Shown piece by piece: positions 25,233 to 33,602 of a stretch of 64,000 bases of DNA. Origin of the DNA: JBMYZL01 sp049610385 (GTDB taxonomy: Bacteria > Bacteroidota > Bacteroidia > Flavobacteriales_D > Sanyastnellaceae); NCBI GenBank assembly GCA_049610385.1, contig JBMYZL010000006.1:1-64000 (forward strand), written 5' to 3'. Both the position numbers and the translations under genes were made by a program. The notes beneath the pieces were generated by a model, which did no database searches, was not told where the DNA came from, and worked only from the letters and a program-made list of their open reading frames with translations. Positions within the stretch are counted from its first letter, which is position 1. The number at the start of each line of letters is the position of its first letter.

Positions 25233-25822
25233 TTTTCGAAAAAGATGATGCGGGGGTATATCTCGCCAAACGAGAATTCGCCCACGAATCCCTTTCAAAT
25301 TGGCAGGAGCGCGTGTCATGGCAGGTGAATTCCATTCAGATGTTTGGGAAATGGCATTTGGAACCCCGCCAAACAGCTTGGTTCGGGCCGGCCTATCGAT
25401 ACAGTTCGGTGCAATGGCCTGGTCAGCCCTTGACGCCTGAACTCAGCCACATGGCCCGACAAATACAAGGAATTCTAACCCAAAACCCATGGGGGAACGT
25501 GGTTTCCGATGACCATTTCAATTCCGTTTTGCTGAATTTGTACCGGAATGGACAGGACCACATGGGTTGGCACCGCGACAATGAACCTGAAATGGACCGG
25601 CGGTTCATTGCCAGCGTGAGCTTGGGTGAGTCTCGTGACTTCAAAATCCGCCACCGCGCTAGTAAAGATGCCTTCACCGTCAACCTCGCCCATGGAGACC
25701 TGTTGTTCATGCGAAATCTGCAAACAGATTTTGAACATGCCTTGCCCAAGCGCACTCGAGTGAAGGGTCCACGGTTGAATTTCACATTCCGAGCTTGCAT
25801 GGCGGGGTGTGGCGCGAGGTGA
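25223..25822 (+). CDS. AlkB-like 2-oxoglutarate/Fe(II) dioxygenase
   Basis: 199 residues of the AlkB/ALKBH family, which removes alkyl lesions from nucleic acid bases by oxidative demethylation. The Fe ligands are HRD in MGWHRDNEPEM (H-x-D) and the distal His in FEHALPKR, with the 2-oxoglutarate-binding Arg residues in RLNFTFR. The nucleotide-recognition region contains PRQTAWFGPAYRYSS and FNSVLLNLYRNGQDHMGWH. Length is normal for the compact eukaryote-like ALKBH2/3 branch. Start at 25223 overlaps the antiporter end by ten bases, so it is likely in the tatA-antiporter operon. Confidence 0.9.
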   Translation: MDVIFEKDDAGVYLAKREFAHESLSNWQERVSWQVNSIQMFGKWHLEPRQTAWFGPAYRYSSVQWPGQPLTPELSHMARQIQGILTQNPWGNVVSDDHFNSVLLNLYRNGQDHMGWHRDNEPEMDRRFIASVSLGESRDFKIRHRASKDAFTVNLAHGDLLFMRNLQTDFEHALPKRTRVKGPRLNFTFRACMAGCGAR

Positions 25823-25838
25823 ATTCGCCTGCCAGCCT

Positions 25839-25846
25839 TACCTTCG
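25839..25846 (+). promoter_or_regulatory. -7 box of panB; decides its start
   Basis: TACCTTCG (one mismatch) ends five bases before the ATG at 25852 and lies within the longest open frame, excluding the start at 25795. Confidence 0.55.
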
Positions 25847-25851
25847 TGGGC

Positions 25852-26667
25852 ATGTCAGTCCACAGAGAAGCCAAGCGCATCACAACTCAAGTGCTGCACG
25901 ACATGAAGCAAAATGGCGAAAAAATTGCCATGCTCACGGCCTATGATTATTCCATGGCCACCATCGTTGACCAAGCCGGTGTTGACGTGATTTTGGTGGG
26001 TGACAGTGCCTCAAATGTCATGGCAGGACACGAAACCACCCTCCCCATCACACTGGACCAGATGATTTATCATGCCTCATCGGTGGTCCGGGCTGCCAAG
26101 CGGGCGCTCGTTGTGGTGGATTTGCCATTCGGCACTTACCAAGGCAACTCTAAAGAAGCGTTGAACAGCGCCGTCCGCATCATGAAGGAAAGTGGTGCAC
26201 ACGCCGTCAAGCTCGAAGGAGGTCGAGAAGTCAAAGAGAGTGTTGAGCGCATTTTGACGGCCGGCATACCGGTCATGGGGCATCTGGGATTGACGCCACA
26301 GTCCATTTACAAATTTGGTACATATACCGTGCGAGCGAAAGCTGAGGCCGAAGCCCAACAGCTGCGCGAAGATGCCATGATGCTCGCGGAAACAGGTTGT
26401 TTTTCCATCGTATTTGAGAAAATTCCAGCCCAGTTGGCCGGCGAGGTTAGCCGGGCTGTTCCTGTGCCCACCATCGGCATCGGCGCCGGTGCAGCATGCG
26501 ACGGGCAAGTCCTCGTGTTGCATGACATGTTGGGCATCACTCAGGCGTTCAGTCCGCGGTTTTTGCGACGGTACTTGGACATGGGAGACCAAATGTCCAG
26601 CGCCATCAGCCAGTACGTTCGCGATGTTCGAAGCACTGATTTTCCCAGCGAGGATGAGCAATACTGA
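25852..26667 (+). CDS. panB: 3-methyl-2-oxobutanoate hydroxymethyltransferase
   Basis: 271-residue enzyme of pantothenate (coenzyme A) synthesis. It transfers a hydroxymethyl group from methylene-tetrahydrofolate to 2-oxoisovalerate to give ketopantoate. Motifs are KIAMLTAYDYSMATIVDQAG, VDVILVGDSASNVMAGHETT (metal-binding Asp), GAHAVKLEGGREV, PVMGHLGLTPQS and TIGIGAGAACDGQVLVLHDM, all at the expected places. Length matches the decameric bacterial enzyme. The start at 25852 is supported by the promoter box. No panC or panD gene is in the window. Confidence 0.96.
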   Translation: MSVHREAKRITTQVLHDMKQNGEKIAMLTAYDYSMATIVDQAGVDVILVGDSASNVMAGHETTLPITLDQMIYHASSVVRAAKRALVVVDLPFGTYQGNSKEALNSAVRIMKESGAHAVKLEGGREVKESVERILTAGIPVMGHLGLTPQSIYKFGTYTVRAKAEAEAQQLREDAMMLAETGCFSIVFEKIPAQLAGEVSRAVPVPTIGIGAGAACDGQVLVLHDMLGITQAFSPRFLRRYLDMGDQMSSAISQYVRDVRSTDFPSEDEQY

Positions 26668-26725
26668 CCGGAGGACAAGCAGCGCAGGCCGGGATTGGTT
26701 AAAAAGGCCCAAAGCCCCCATTGTC

Positions 26726-27433
26726 ATGAGCACTCCGGACAATCTCCAGGTGCTCTACGAAGACAATCATCTCATCGCGGTGAACAAGCGAAGCAGCGAC
26801 ATCGTTCAGGCCGATCACACCGGAGATGATAGCCTTTGCCAAGTTGTTGGACAATATGTCAAGCACAAATACAACAAGCCAGGTGCAGCCTTCATCGGAA
26901 CAGTTCATCGACTCGACCGACCCGTTAGTGGGGTGATTCTGTATGCCAAAACCTCGAAAGCCCTGAGTCGCTTGACCAACTCATTTCGCATTCGCGAGGT
27001 TCAGAAAACGTATTGGGCGGTCGTCCGACCGGCCCCCATTCCTGCTGCAGGAAGGGTAATCAATTATTTGGCCAAAAATGAACGGCTCAACAAGAGTTTT
27101 GCGCATTCCGAACCTGGCAAAGGACGAAAGGAATCGGAACTGACCTATGAAGTGCTCGGGGGGAGCGACCACTATTCATTTGTAGAAGTACGGCCCAAAA
27201 CCGGGCGCCACCATCAAATTCGTTCCACCTTGTCCAGCCTTGGCGCGCCCATCAAAGGCGACATCAAGTACGGTGCCAAGCGCACAAATGACAACGCCTC
27301 CATACACCTGCACGCCCGGCGCATCGACTTCATCCACCCCGTACGAAAAGAACCCATGCGCATTTTCGCACCGCCGCCAGAGGATGTACTCTGGAACGCA
27401 TGGTTGCGCCTGGATCAGGGATTGGCAGATTGA
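26726..27433 (+). CDS. RluA-family RNA pseudouridine synthase
   Basis: 235 residues with the RluA catalytic motif GTVHRLDRPVSGVILYAKTS (the Asp in HRLDR is the nucleophile), QKTYWAVVRP and the C-terminal TGRHHQIRSTLSSLGAPIKGD. It isomerises uridine to pseudouridine in rRNA or tRNA. There is no N-terminal S4 domain, so it belongs with short members such as RluA/RluC-like or TruC. Target site cannot be assigned. The start ATG at 26726 follows panB by 58 bases; the longer frame overlaps panB and is rejected. Confidence 0.9.
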   Translation: MSTPDNLQVLYEDNHLIAVNKRSSDIVQADHTGDDSLCQVVGQYVKHKYNKPGAAFIGTVHRLDRPVSGVILYAKTSKALSRLTNSFRIREVQKTYWAVVRPAPIPAAGRVINYLAKNERLNKSFAHSEPGKGRKESELTYEVLGGSDHYSFVEVRPKTGRHHQIRSTLSSLGAPIKGDIKYGAKRTNDNASIHLHARRIDFIHPVRKEPMRIFAPPPEDVLWNAWLRLDQGLAD

Positions 27434-27499
27434 AGTCCTGGCAGATTCAAGTTGAAAATTGCCCCGCCTGAGATGTCTTCTCGATGCCCGAGCCGGGGT

Positions 27500-27507
27500 T
27501 ATCTTTG
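27500..27507 (+). promoter_or_regulatory. -7 box of trxB; decides its start
   Basis: TATCTTTG is an exact match ending five bases before the ATG at 27513. The longest frame starts at 27459, upstream of the box, and is rejected. Confidence 0.65.
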
Positions 27508-27512
27508 CCGTC

Positions 27513-28475
27513 ATGAGTACGACACCTGAACACGTCAAATGCCTGATCATCGGATCGGGACCTGCGGGATACACCGCTGCCATATATGCCGCTCGCGCTG
27601 ACCTCAAACCCGTGATGTACCAGGGCATGCAGCCAGGCGGACAACTCACAGAAACCACGGATGTAGACAATTTCCCCGGTTATCCAGAAGGAATCAATGG
27701 TCCACAAATGATGCAAGACCTTGAAGCCCAAGCCAAACGATTCGACACAGATGTCCGCACTGGCTGGGTGACGGAAGTCAATTTTGAAGGACCCGTTCAC
27801 AAAGTTTTTGTAGGTGAGGGGGACAGCCGACAAGAAATTCATGCGGACAGCGTCATCATTTCCACTGGCGCTTCAGCCAAATGGCTCGGTCTGGAAAGTG
27901 AATTGCGCCTTCGGGACATGGGCGGAGGTGTGAGCGCCTGCGCGGTTTGTGACGGCTTTTTCTACCGCAATCAAGAGGTTGTGATTGTCGGAGCCGGAGA
28001 CACCGCTTGTGAAGAGGCGTCTTACTTGGCCAAACTCTGCACCAAAGTCACCATGCTGGTTCGTCGCGACGAAATGCGGGCCTCGATGGCCATGCAGCAC
28101 CGGGTGAAAAACACAGAGAATATCGAGATCCGCTGGAACACCGAGACCCTGGAAGTTTTGGGTGAACATGGCGTAGAAGGAGCGCGGGTCAAAAACAACA
28201 TCACCGGAGCGGAAGAGGTGATTTCATGCACCGGATTCTTTGTGGCCATCGGTCACAAGCCCAACACGGACGTCTTCCGCAATTGGATTGATTTGGATGA
28301 TCAAGGCTACATCACCTATGCCCAGCCGGGAACGGCCAAAACCAATCGAGAAGGGGTGTTTGTCAGTGGTGATGCTGCAGACAAAGTGTATCGCCAGGCG
28401 GTCACGGCAGCAGGGACCGGATGCATGGCGGCCCTTGACGCTGAGCGATATCTCAGTGACAAGGGCCTCCATTAA
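27513..28475 (+). CDS. trxB: Thioredoxin-disulfide reductase
   Basis: 320-residue low-molecular-weight NADPH-dependent flavoprotein that reduces thioredoxin. FAD fold LIIGSGPAGYTAAIYAARAD (residues 11-30), redox disulfide CAVC (143-146), NADPH fold VVIVGAGDTACEEASYLAKL and the C-terminal FVSGDAADKVYRQAVTAAG are all present. Length matches E. coli TrxB. It is probably monocistronic with an almost leaderless mRNA, and converges with the repeat protein gene. It could also serve bacillithiol-linked redox control, since bshB1 is in the window, but that is speculation. Confidence 0.96.
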   Translation: MSTTPEHVKCLIIGSGPAGYTAAIYAARADLKPVMYQGMQPGGQLTETTDVDNFPGYPEGINGPQMMQDLEAQAKRFDTDVRTGWVTEVNFEGPVHKVFVGEGDSRQEIHADSVIISTGASAKWLGLESELRLRDMGGGVSACAVCDGFFYRNQEVVIVGAGDTACEEASYLAKLCTKVTMLVRRDEMRASMAMQHRVKNTENIEIRWNTETLEVLGEHGVEGARVKNNITGAEEVISCTGFFVAIGHKPNTDVFRNWIDLDDQGYITYAQPGTAKTNREGVFVSGDAADKVYRQAVTAAGTGCMAALDAERYLSDKGLH

Positions 28476-28546
28476 CAGTCAAGTACAGTTTTTTCAATCG
28501 AAGGGAAGGGTTGGCCATTCAATCCAAGGCAGCCTGTAACCGGTGA

Positions 28547-29911
28547 TCAGTCACAGGATTGCCCATAGAATGGCAACCATTCCAAGAGGTCGGCGATCGA
28601 AATCAAACCGTCCTCGGTGAAGTCAGCCTGGCAAGTGGGCTCGGCGCCGGTTTCCCCGTCCCAAACACAAGTGTTGGACGCGGAATCCCAAACGGTGCCG
28701 AAGCCGCAAAAGTCTTCACCATCCAGCAGACACGAGCCGTCATCGTCCGTGGCCGCTGGGTCGTAATTTATTGCATCTGAATTGGTACATCCGGGCACTT
28801 CAAAGGCATCGCAAATGCCATCTTGATCTTCATCGGCGAGGCAATTGCCATTGCAATCATATTCCGCCGCTGGGAATGCACATGTGCCGTCTTCATCTGT
28901 CGCTGCAGCATTGTAGTTGCAAGCGGATTCATCTGTACAGCCAGGAACTTCGAAGGCGTCACAAATGCCATCCCCGTCAGAATCCACCAGACAATTCCCG
29001 TCACAATCGTATTGATCCTCTGCGAATTCGCATGTTTCGGGCGCATCGTCGGTAGCCTCCGGGTTGAAATTGCATGCCGCAACATCCAGACACCCTGGGA
29101 TTTCATCGGCATCACAAATGTCGTCACCATCGGCGTCTGCGAGGCAATTGCCATCGCAATCCCGCCCAGGCATTGGGAATTCACAACTGTCATCGTTCAC
29201 GGCTGCCGAAGGATCAAAATTGCAGGCTGTAGGTTCTGTACAACCAGCGATCACCGCAGGAGATTCAAAGCTCTCTGTGGCCAATTGAACATTGGCTGGA
29301 TTGCCCTCGATAAACACCTGCATGTTAAAGGTGCCTGTAATTTGTCCCGTGGTGGTGAATTGGCCCAAAAGCACTTCCAAATCATCGCCTGCAGTGCCAT
29401 TTGTCGCACCCGGCAAAGCATAATAACTGCCACCAACTTCAGAGTTGAGCAAGAAATCTGATCCCGCTTCAAATACACCCAATTCGGTGCTCATTCCAAT
29501 GGAACTGATGGGTTCCTCTCCTTCCTCACCTGCCTGAGGTGCTGAATCCAATCCAACCGTGAACCAGCTGTCATAAGCCAGTTCTGGAAAGACAGAGAGA
29601 AAAGTGGAATTGATGCCCGTGGCAAAGGCCGAACTGGCAATGGGTGATTGCCAAAATTGAGTTGTGGTCGCAATCTCCAGTGGAAGTTCGGCGCTGCCAA
29701 AGACGGCTTGGACCAAATCTGTTGGGGATGTCAATGTGGCATACAGCCGGTAAGTCGTGTGACCGGTGAGATCGGACGTTCCGACCGTGCCGGTGTGAGC
29801 TCCGACGGGTTCAATGTACAGGCCAGTGACTTGGGCATTCGCCTCAGGCATAAAAGCACTGGTGGCAGCCACAAAGGTCAAGCCCGCGCATAGGCAGTTT
29901 AGCACCTTCAT
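28547..29911 (-). CDS. Secreted protein with Cys/Asp-rich repeats and a dockerin-like end
   Basis: 454 residues with signal peptide (ending EANAQ). Residues 28-220 form a beta-rich domain of unknown type. From 223 to 394 there are four modules of about 50 residues starting GCT or GCL, each with an ACNF/ACNY-x-P-x-AT segment, DCDGNCL and a calcium-binding-like DxDGDxICDA stretch, as in thrombospondin type 3-like repeats of marine Bacteroidota. The C-terminus CQADFTEDGLISIADLLEWL resembles one dockerin-type calcium loop. No recognisable type IX secretion signal follows it. Likely extracellular and calcium-binding, possibly adhesive; partner unknown. Confidence 0.8.
   Translation of the reverse strand: MKVLNCLCAGLTFVAATSAFMPEANAQVTGLYIEPVGAHTGTVGTSDLTGHTTYRLYATLTSPTDLVQAVFGSAELPLEIATTTQFWQSPIASSAFATGINSTFLSVFPELAYDSWFTVGLDSAPQAGEEGEEPISSIGMSTELGVFEAGSDFLLNSEVGGSYYALPGATNGTAGDDLEVLLGQFTTTGQITGTFNMQVFIEGNPANVQLATESFESPAVIAGCTEPTACNFDPSAAVNDDSCEFPMPGRDCDGNCLADADGDDICDADEIPGCLDVAACNFNPEATDDAPETCEFAEDQYDCDGNCLVDSDGDGICDAFEVPGCTDESACNYNAAATDEDGTCAFPAAEYDCNGNCLADEDQDGICDAFEVPGCTNSDAINYDPAATDDDGSCLLDGEDFCGFGTVWDSASNTCVWDGETGAEPTCQADFTEDGLISIADLLEWLPFYGQSCD
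28730..29245 (-). repeat. Four tandem Cys/Asp-rich modules (about 150 bases each)
   Basis: Protein-level repeats starting at residues 223, 273, 324 and 374 of the gene above. Copies 2 and 3 share ICDAFEVPGCT borders. The fourth module is shortened after its DDDGSC end. Confidence 0.8.
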
Positions 29912-30120
29912 AGGGGTGGGTTTTGGAAGTAGACGTTTGGTAAATAGGTCGCTCTAATATACGAATTCTTTTCCAATAATCTTTGCTCAACGATTTTATT
30001 TTGACGTTTATCGATGTTTTGATTCATTTAGGACCAAATGCATTTTCACCGAAGCAACGGTCTCACGACTCCATACCTCCCTCACCTCCTGGATGGATTC
30101 ACAGGAATGGTGCCAAAAAG

Positions 30121-30150
30121 AAAAACCCCGCGTCATGCGACGCAGGGTTT
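30121..30150 (-). terminator. Rho-independent terminator after tRNA-His
   Basis: Arms AAACCC and GCGTC pair with GACGC and GGGTTT (one C-A mismatch) around a 4-base loop. On the minus strand the stem is followed by TTTTTCTTTTT, six bases past the tRNA. Confidence 0.8.
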
Positions 30151-30156
30151 CGATTG

Positions 30157-30231
30157 GGTGACTAATGGGATTTGAACCCACGACCCCTGGAACCACAATC
30201 CAGTGCTCTAACCAACTGAGCTATAGCCACC
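30157..30231 (-). tRNA. tRNA-His (GUG anticodon)
   Basis: Minus-strand cloverleaf with anticodon loop TTGTGGT, giving GUG. The acceptor stem GTGGCTA pairs with TAGTCAC. The histidine identity pair G-1:C73 is genomically encoded (30231 and 30157). CCA is not encoded. Confidence 0.95.
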
Positions 30232-30250
30232 GTTTTTCCCAAAGGGAGCG

Positions 30251-30258
30251 CAAAGATA
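30251..30258 (-). promoter_or_regulatory. -7 box of tRNA-His
   Basis: TATCTTTG on the minus strand is an exact match, 19 bases before the mature tRNA 5' end. Confidence 0.65.
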
Positions 30259-30319
30259 ATGGGATTCGAAAAAATCTCACGCCCCTGCCACAACTTTTCT
30301 GTTTTTGAAGCCGTTGGGT

Positions 30320-30327
30320 CATCTTTG
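30320..30327 (+). promoter_or_regulatory. -7 box of the glycosyltransferase gene
   Basis: CATCTTTG (one mismatch) ends ten bases before the ATG at 30338. Confidence 0.4.
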
Positions 30328-30337
30328 GCAGAGAATC

Positions 30338-31537
30338 ATGAATGCAAACAGCCCATCGTCGAGCCATGCCATGCGGGTGATTCACGTGGCGAGTTGGTAT
30401 CCGAGCGTACTGCACGGTTCCTTGGGCAACTTCATTGAACGGCACATCCGGGCCATCACCGCCAGCGCACAACAAAATGCCTTGGTTCTTGCAGCCATCC
30501 CAGTTCCATCTGATTCTGAACACCGAGGACTGATCGGTTCGACAGAGCGGAGTGATGAGGTGATTCGGTCGAGCGTCCTCACCGTGCTCCGGACTTTCGT
30601 GGCCGAACGACCACCGGTGGTTTGGCGAAGCTCAAGCGCTTTGATCCAGGCGGCCAATCGATGGATAGCTGAGGAGGGCCATCCGCCCGATTTGATTCAT
30701 CTGCATGTGACCTACCCTGCTGGCACAGCCGCACGAAAATTGGCGAATCGATATGGAATCCCCTTGGTGATTTCAGAACACTGGACCGGACTGAGTGGAG
30801 GGCATTCAGCACGAAACATTCCGATATGGCAAAAGCAAGCCATGCTGAAGACTGCCCGGCGCGCGGCTGTCCTTTGTCCGGTCAGTGCCGATTTGGGTAG
30901 GGGGATGAAGCGGTTTGGGATGAAAGGCCAGCAGCAAGTCATCCCCAATGTTGTCGATGTCCGTCGGTTTTGTCCACCCACAAAAAAGACGCATCTGCGC
31001 CAGAACCTATTGCATGTCAGCTCCATGCTCGATGCCCAAAAAAATGTATCGGGCATGCTGGAAGCTTTCGCCCATGCACTTCCAAATCTACCTGAAGGCA
31101 CTCAGTTTGTTCTGGTGGGTCAACAGGAGACCGAGCATCACCGATCCACCGCGCAACGATTGGGCATCGAAGCATCGGTCGTTTTCAAAGGCGGCCTAGA
31201 TTCTGTCGCAGTTTCAGAGGAGATGCGTCGGGCTTTTGCTTTCGTTTTGTTCAGCCGTTACGAGAACTTTCCTTGTGTTTTGCCGGAAGCTTGGGCCAGT
31301 GGATTGCCCGTCATCGCTCCAGCGGTTGGCGGCATCGGAGAAGTGCTTTCTTCCCGCCCAGATCGCGGCATTTTGCTGGACAAATCCGCCACAATCGACG
31401 ACTTAAGACGGGCCATGTTGGATGCATTCGGACAAGTTTGGAACCGAGAAGCCATGCGAACCTTGGCCTTGGATTGCTTCAGTGAAGAAGCCGTCGGGCG
31501 TGAATACAACGACGTTTACCTCAACTGCACCGCATGA
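30338..31537 (+). CDS. Family 4 glycosyltransferase
   Basis: 399 residues with the GT-B fold. The N-terminal domain begins MRVIHVASWYPSVLHGSLGN with FIERHIRAIT. The middle contains VISEHWTGLSGG and the C-terminal nucleotide-sugar half has VIPNVVDVRRFCPP, VGQQETEHH and the GT4 signature FVLFSRYENFPCVLPEAWAS with the E-x7-E pattern. It likely adds a sugar to a surface polysaccharide or lipid-linked glycan on the inner side of the membrane. The gene overlaps the flippase start (ATGA), so the two are translationally coupled. Start at 30338 is chosen; an internal ATG at MRVIHV is an alternative. Confidence 0.88.
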   Translation: MNANSPSSSHAMRVIHVASWYPSVLHGSLGNFIERHIRAITASAQQNALVLAAIPVPSDSEHRGLIGSTERSDEVIRSSVLTVLRTFVAERPPVVWRSSSALIQAANRWIAEEGHPPDLIHLHVTYPAGTAARKLANRYGIPLVISEHWTGLSGGHSARNIPIWQKQAMLKTARRAAVLCPVSADLGRGMKRFGMKGQQQVIPNVVDVRRFCPPTKKTHLRQNLLHVSSMLDAQKNVSGMLEAFAHALPNLPEGTQFVLVGQQETEHHRSTAQRLGIEASVVFKGGLDSVAVSEEMRRAFAFVLFSRYENFPCVLPEAWASGLPVIAPAVGGIGEVLSSRPDRGILLDKSATIDDLRRAMLDAFGQVWNREAMRTLALDCFSEEAVGREYNDVYLNCTA

Positions 31538-32787
31538 TGAACGCCAAAATCACTTCGATTCGAAGCGATGTCGGACATTCGACAGGGTCTCGATTGGCCT
31601 TGCTTTTGGCTTCAGCAGCCATCATTTGGATGAATGCCCGAATCCTGGGCCCTGAAGGACAGGGATTTGTCGCGTTGTTCAGCTTGGGTGTATTGACCAT
31701 TTCGTCAGCAGGTGCCTTCATCGCGGGTGGGGCTGTTGTCTACTTGCAACAGCGAATCGATTTGCGAGATGCCTGGTGGCCTGGTGTCCTTTGGCTCGCA
31801 GGAGTTGCCACAGCAGTGGGCATCCTCGGATACATCACAGAATGGCTTCCCGTCTACTGGGCAATCGAAATTGCAGTAGCGGGATTCGTCCAAGGACTCA
31901 TCATTTTTCATGCGCAATTGGCCCTGGCTGTGAACCGTGTGGCCTTGTACAATGCGGTGACCGCAGGCCAAACAACGCTCCTCGCTTTGTTCCTCGCCAC
32001 CTGCTTTTATGGGGTGGGCTGGCAAATGGTAGATGCCTGGGTGATGTGTCTGGAAGTCACGCTTGTCCTCACACTCATGACCTCATGCAAGGTGTTTCGA
32101 ACTTTGGGGAGACCCCGATTTCGGCTCTCTTCTGATCTCTGGCAATTGCTCTGGTCCTATGGCCGATTGTCGGCATCAGGGGGTCTCTTGCAAATGTGGA
32201 CAAACCGGGCGAACATTTCCATCCTGGAAAGGACAGGAGGCATTGGACTTTCCGGTGCTGGTGTGTATTCAGTGGCGTATTATGGTGTAGAGGCCATTTG
32301 GGCTTTCAGCCGAGGACTCGCTCCTGTCCTGCACAGCCGAGTCGCAAGTATGCACGAAGAACAAGAGGAGCGCCTGGCCCTGACCTTGAAGTTCACCCGT
32401 TGGAGCATTTGGGTGACTTTGCCTTTGTCTCTGATCGCCGCAGGACTGCCGGACAAGGTGTACTTGGCCATCTTCGGATTTCCAGGGATTGCTAACGTAC
32501 TTCGGGCACTTTTTCCTTTGATGCTCACCGGGGCCGTTTGCAGCGTCTGGGCACACCATTTAAGCGGCGTTGGTGGACACAAATGGAATGCCTGGTCATC
32601 CGGTGCCGGATTCGTGTTGTTGTGTGCATTGGCACCTGTAGGGATTGCAGAATTCGGCGTTTCGGGTGCGGCAATAGTCGCGAGTCTCGCGGGGGGGATT
32701 CAGTTATTGGGGTTGGGATTGGGATTGGCCCAAACAGAAAAAATCCGTCTGCTCCCCTGGCTCTTCAGCCGCTCTTCACAACAGTGA
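31534..32787 (+). CDS. Polysaccharide flippase, Wzx-like (MOP superfamily)
   Basis: 417-residue membrane protein with about twelve hydrophobic segments. The N-terminal ASAAIIWMNARILGPEGQGFVA is typical of MOP-family lipid-linked oligosaccharide flippases. Its partner gene is the coupled glycosyltransferase upstream, which supports a role in moving undecaprenyl-linked glycan to the periplasm. There is no polymerase or ligase near, so the product may be a short glycan or the rest of the locus lies elsewhere. The 3' end overlaps the 3' end of bshB1 by 12 bases in the opposite direction. Confidence 0.8.
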   Translation: MMNAKITSIRSDVGHSTGSRLALLLASAAIIWMNARILGPEGQGFVALFSLGVLTISSAGAFIAGGAVVYLQQRIDLRDAWWPGVLWLAGVATAVGILGYITEWLPVYWAIEIAVAGFVQGLIIFHAQLALAVNRVALYNAVTAGQTTLLALFLATCFYGVGWQMVDAWVMCLEVTLVLTLMTSCKVFRTLGRPRFRLSSDLWQLLWSYGRLSASGGLLQMWTNRANISILERTGGIGLSGAGVYSVAYYGVEAIWAFSRGLAPVLHSRVASMHEEQEERLALTLKFTRWSIWVTLPLSLIAAGLPDKVYLAIFGFPGIANVLRALFPLMLTGAVCSVWAHHLSGVGGHKWNAWSSGAGFVLLCALAPVGIAEFGVSGAAIVASLAGGIQLLGLGLGLAQTEKIRLLPWLFSRSSQQ

Positions 32788-33516
32788 ACGCAAATCATCG
32801 ACAGCTGGAGGTCGCTGACCTTCGAATCCTTCCCCCAAGTGCAATCCGGCCAAACGGCCCATGGCCAGAGACCGGCCCTTGACTGTTTCAAGAAATTCTG
32901 GTGAACTGATGGGGGTTGCTGGTTCCTCATCATTCGGCTTTTCCGCGTTGTGAAATTGAGACTTAAAAGCCAAAATTGCACGTTCCTTTACCCTTTCAAA
33001 ACCAGCGATGTCCACGACAAAATCTGGTTCCCGCCAACGGTCTTGGATGTAATGCCATACGGCTCGAGGGCGCCAAGCCTCCTGCGGCATATTCGTGTGC
33101 TTATCCAAAGTGTCAATTTTGCGCAATCCACTGAGGAAACAGGCACGTGAAACCAATTCGGCTCCACGTCCGTGGTCTGGATGCCTGTCATCCAACGAAT
33201 TCGCCAAGACAATCTCCGGTCGCAACCGCCGAATCACTTCGATGATGGTTTTGAGGTGGCGCTCATCAACCGAAAAGAAACCGTCGGCCATTTGCAAATT
33301 TTCTCGGTGTGAAAGCCCCAAAATTTGAGCCGAAGTCTGTGCTTCTTCCAGTCTCAAAGTTGCCGACCCCCGGGTACCCAATTCCCCTTGGGTCAAATCC
33401 ACAATCGCTGTCTTGGCGCCTGATTCAGCGAGCTTCGCCAAGGTGCCACCAGCTGACAATTCCACGTCATCTGGATGCGCACCGAAAGCACACACATCTA
33501 CTTTTGTTCCCGCCAT
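32776..33516 (-). CDS. bshB1: Bacillithiol biosynthesis deacetylase BshB1
   Basis: 246-residue zinc deacetylase of the LmbE/PIG-L family. It removes acetyl from GlcNAc-malate to make GlcN-malate, the second step in bacillithiol synthesis. Zinc motif AFGAHPDDVELSAGG (residues 10-24), LTQGELGTRGS, and the DDRHPDHGRGAELV block with the third ligand are present. Family assignment to BshB1 rather than Bca rests on RSSATLRLEEA-like and HPDHGRA-like blocks and length. It implies this organism makes bacillithiol; bshA and bshC are not in the window. The ATG is four bases after a TTATTTTG box. Confidence 0.9.
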   Translation of the reverse strand: MAGTKVDVCAFGAHPDDVELSAGGTLAKLAESGAKTAIVDLTQGELGTRGSATLRLEEAQTSAQILGLSHRENLQMADGFFSVDERHLKTIIEVIRRLRPEIVLANSLDDRHPDHGRGAELVSRACFLSGLRKIDTLDKHTNMPQEAWRPRAVWHYIQDRWREPDFVVDIAGFERVKERAILAFKSQFHNAEKPNDEEPATPISSPEFLETVKGRSLAMGRLAGLHLGEGFEGQRPPAVDDLRSLL

Positions 33517-33520
33517 GCTA

Positions 33521-33528
33521 CAAAATAA
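33521..33528 (-). promoter_or_regulatory. -7 box of bshB1
   Basis: TTATTTTG (one mismatch) on the minus strand ends four bases before the ATG at 33516. The region 33529-33602 must also hold the promoter of the divergent carotenoid operon; CATCTTGT at 33586-33593 is a weak candidate, nine bases before the crtI ATG. Confidence 0.45.
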
Positions 33529-33602
33529 ACTCGCTTTTCTTAAAACTCATACCCGATTTTATGCAATTTGAACAATTAAAATGTGCATCTTGTTCCTGAA
33601 AT

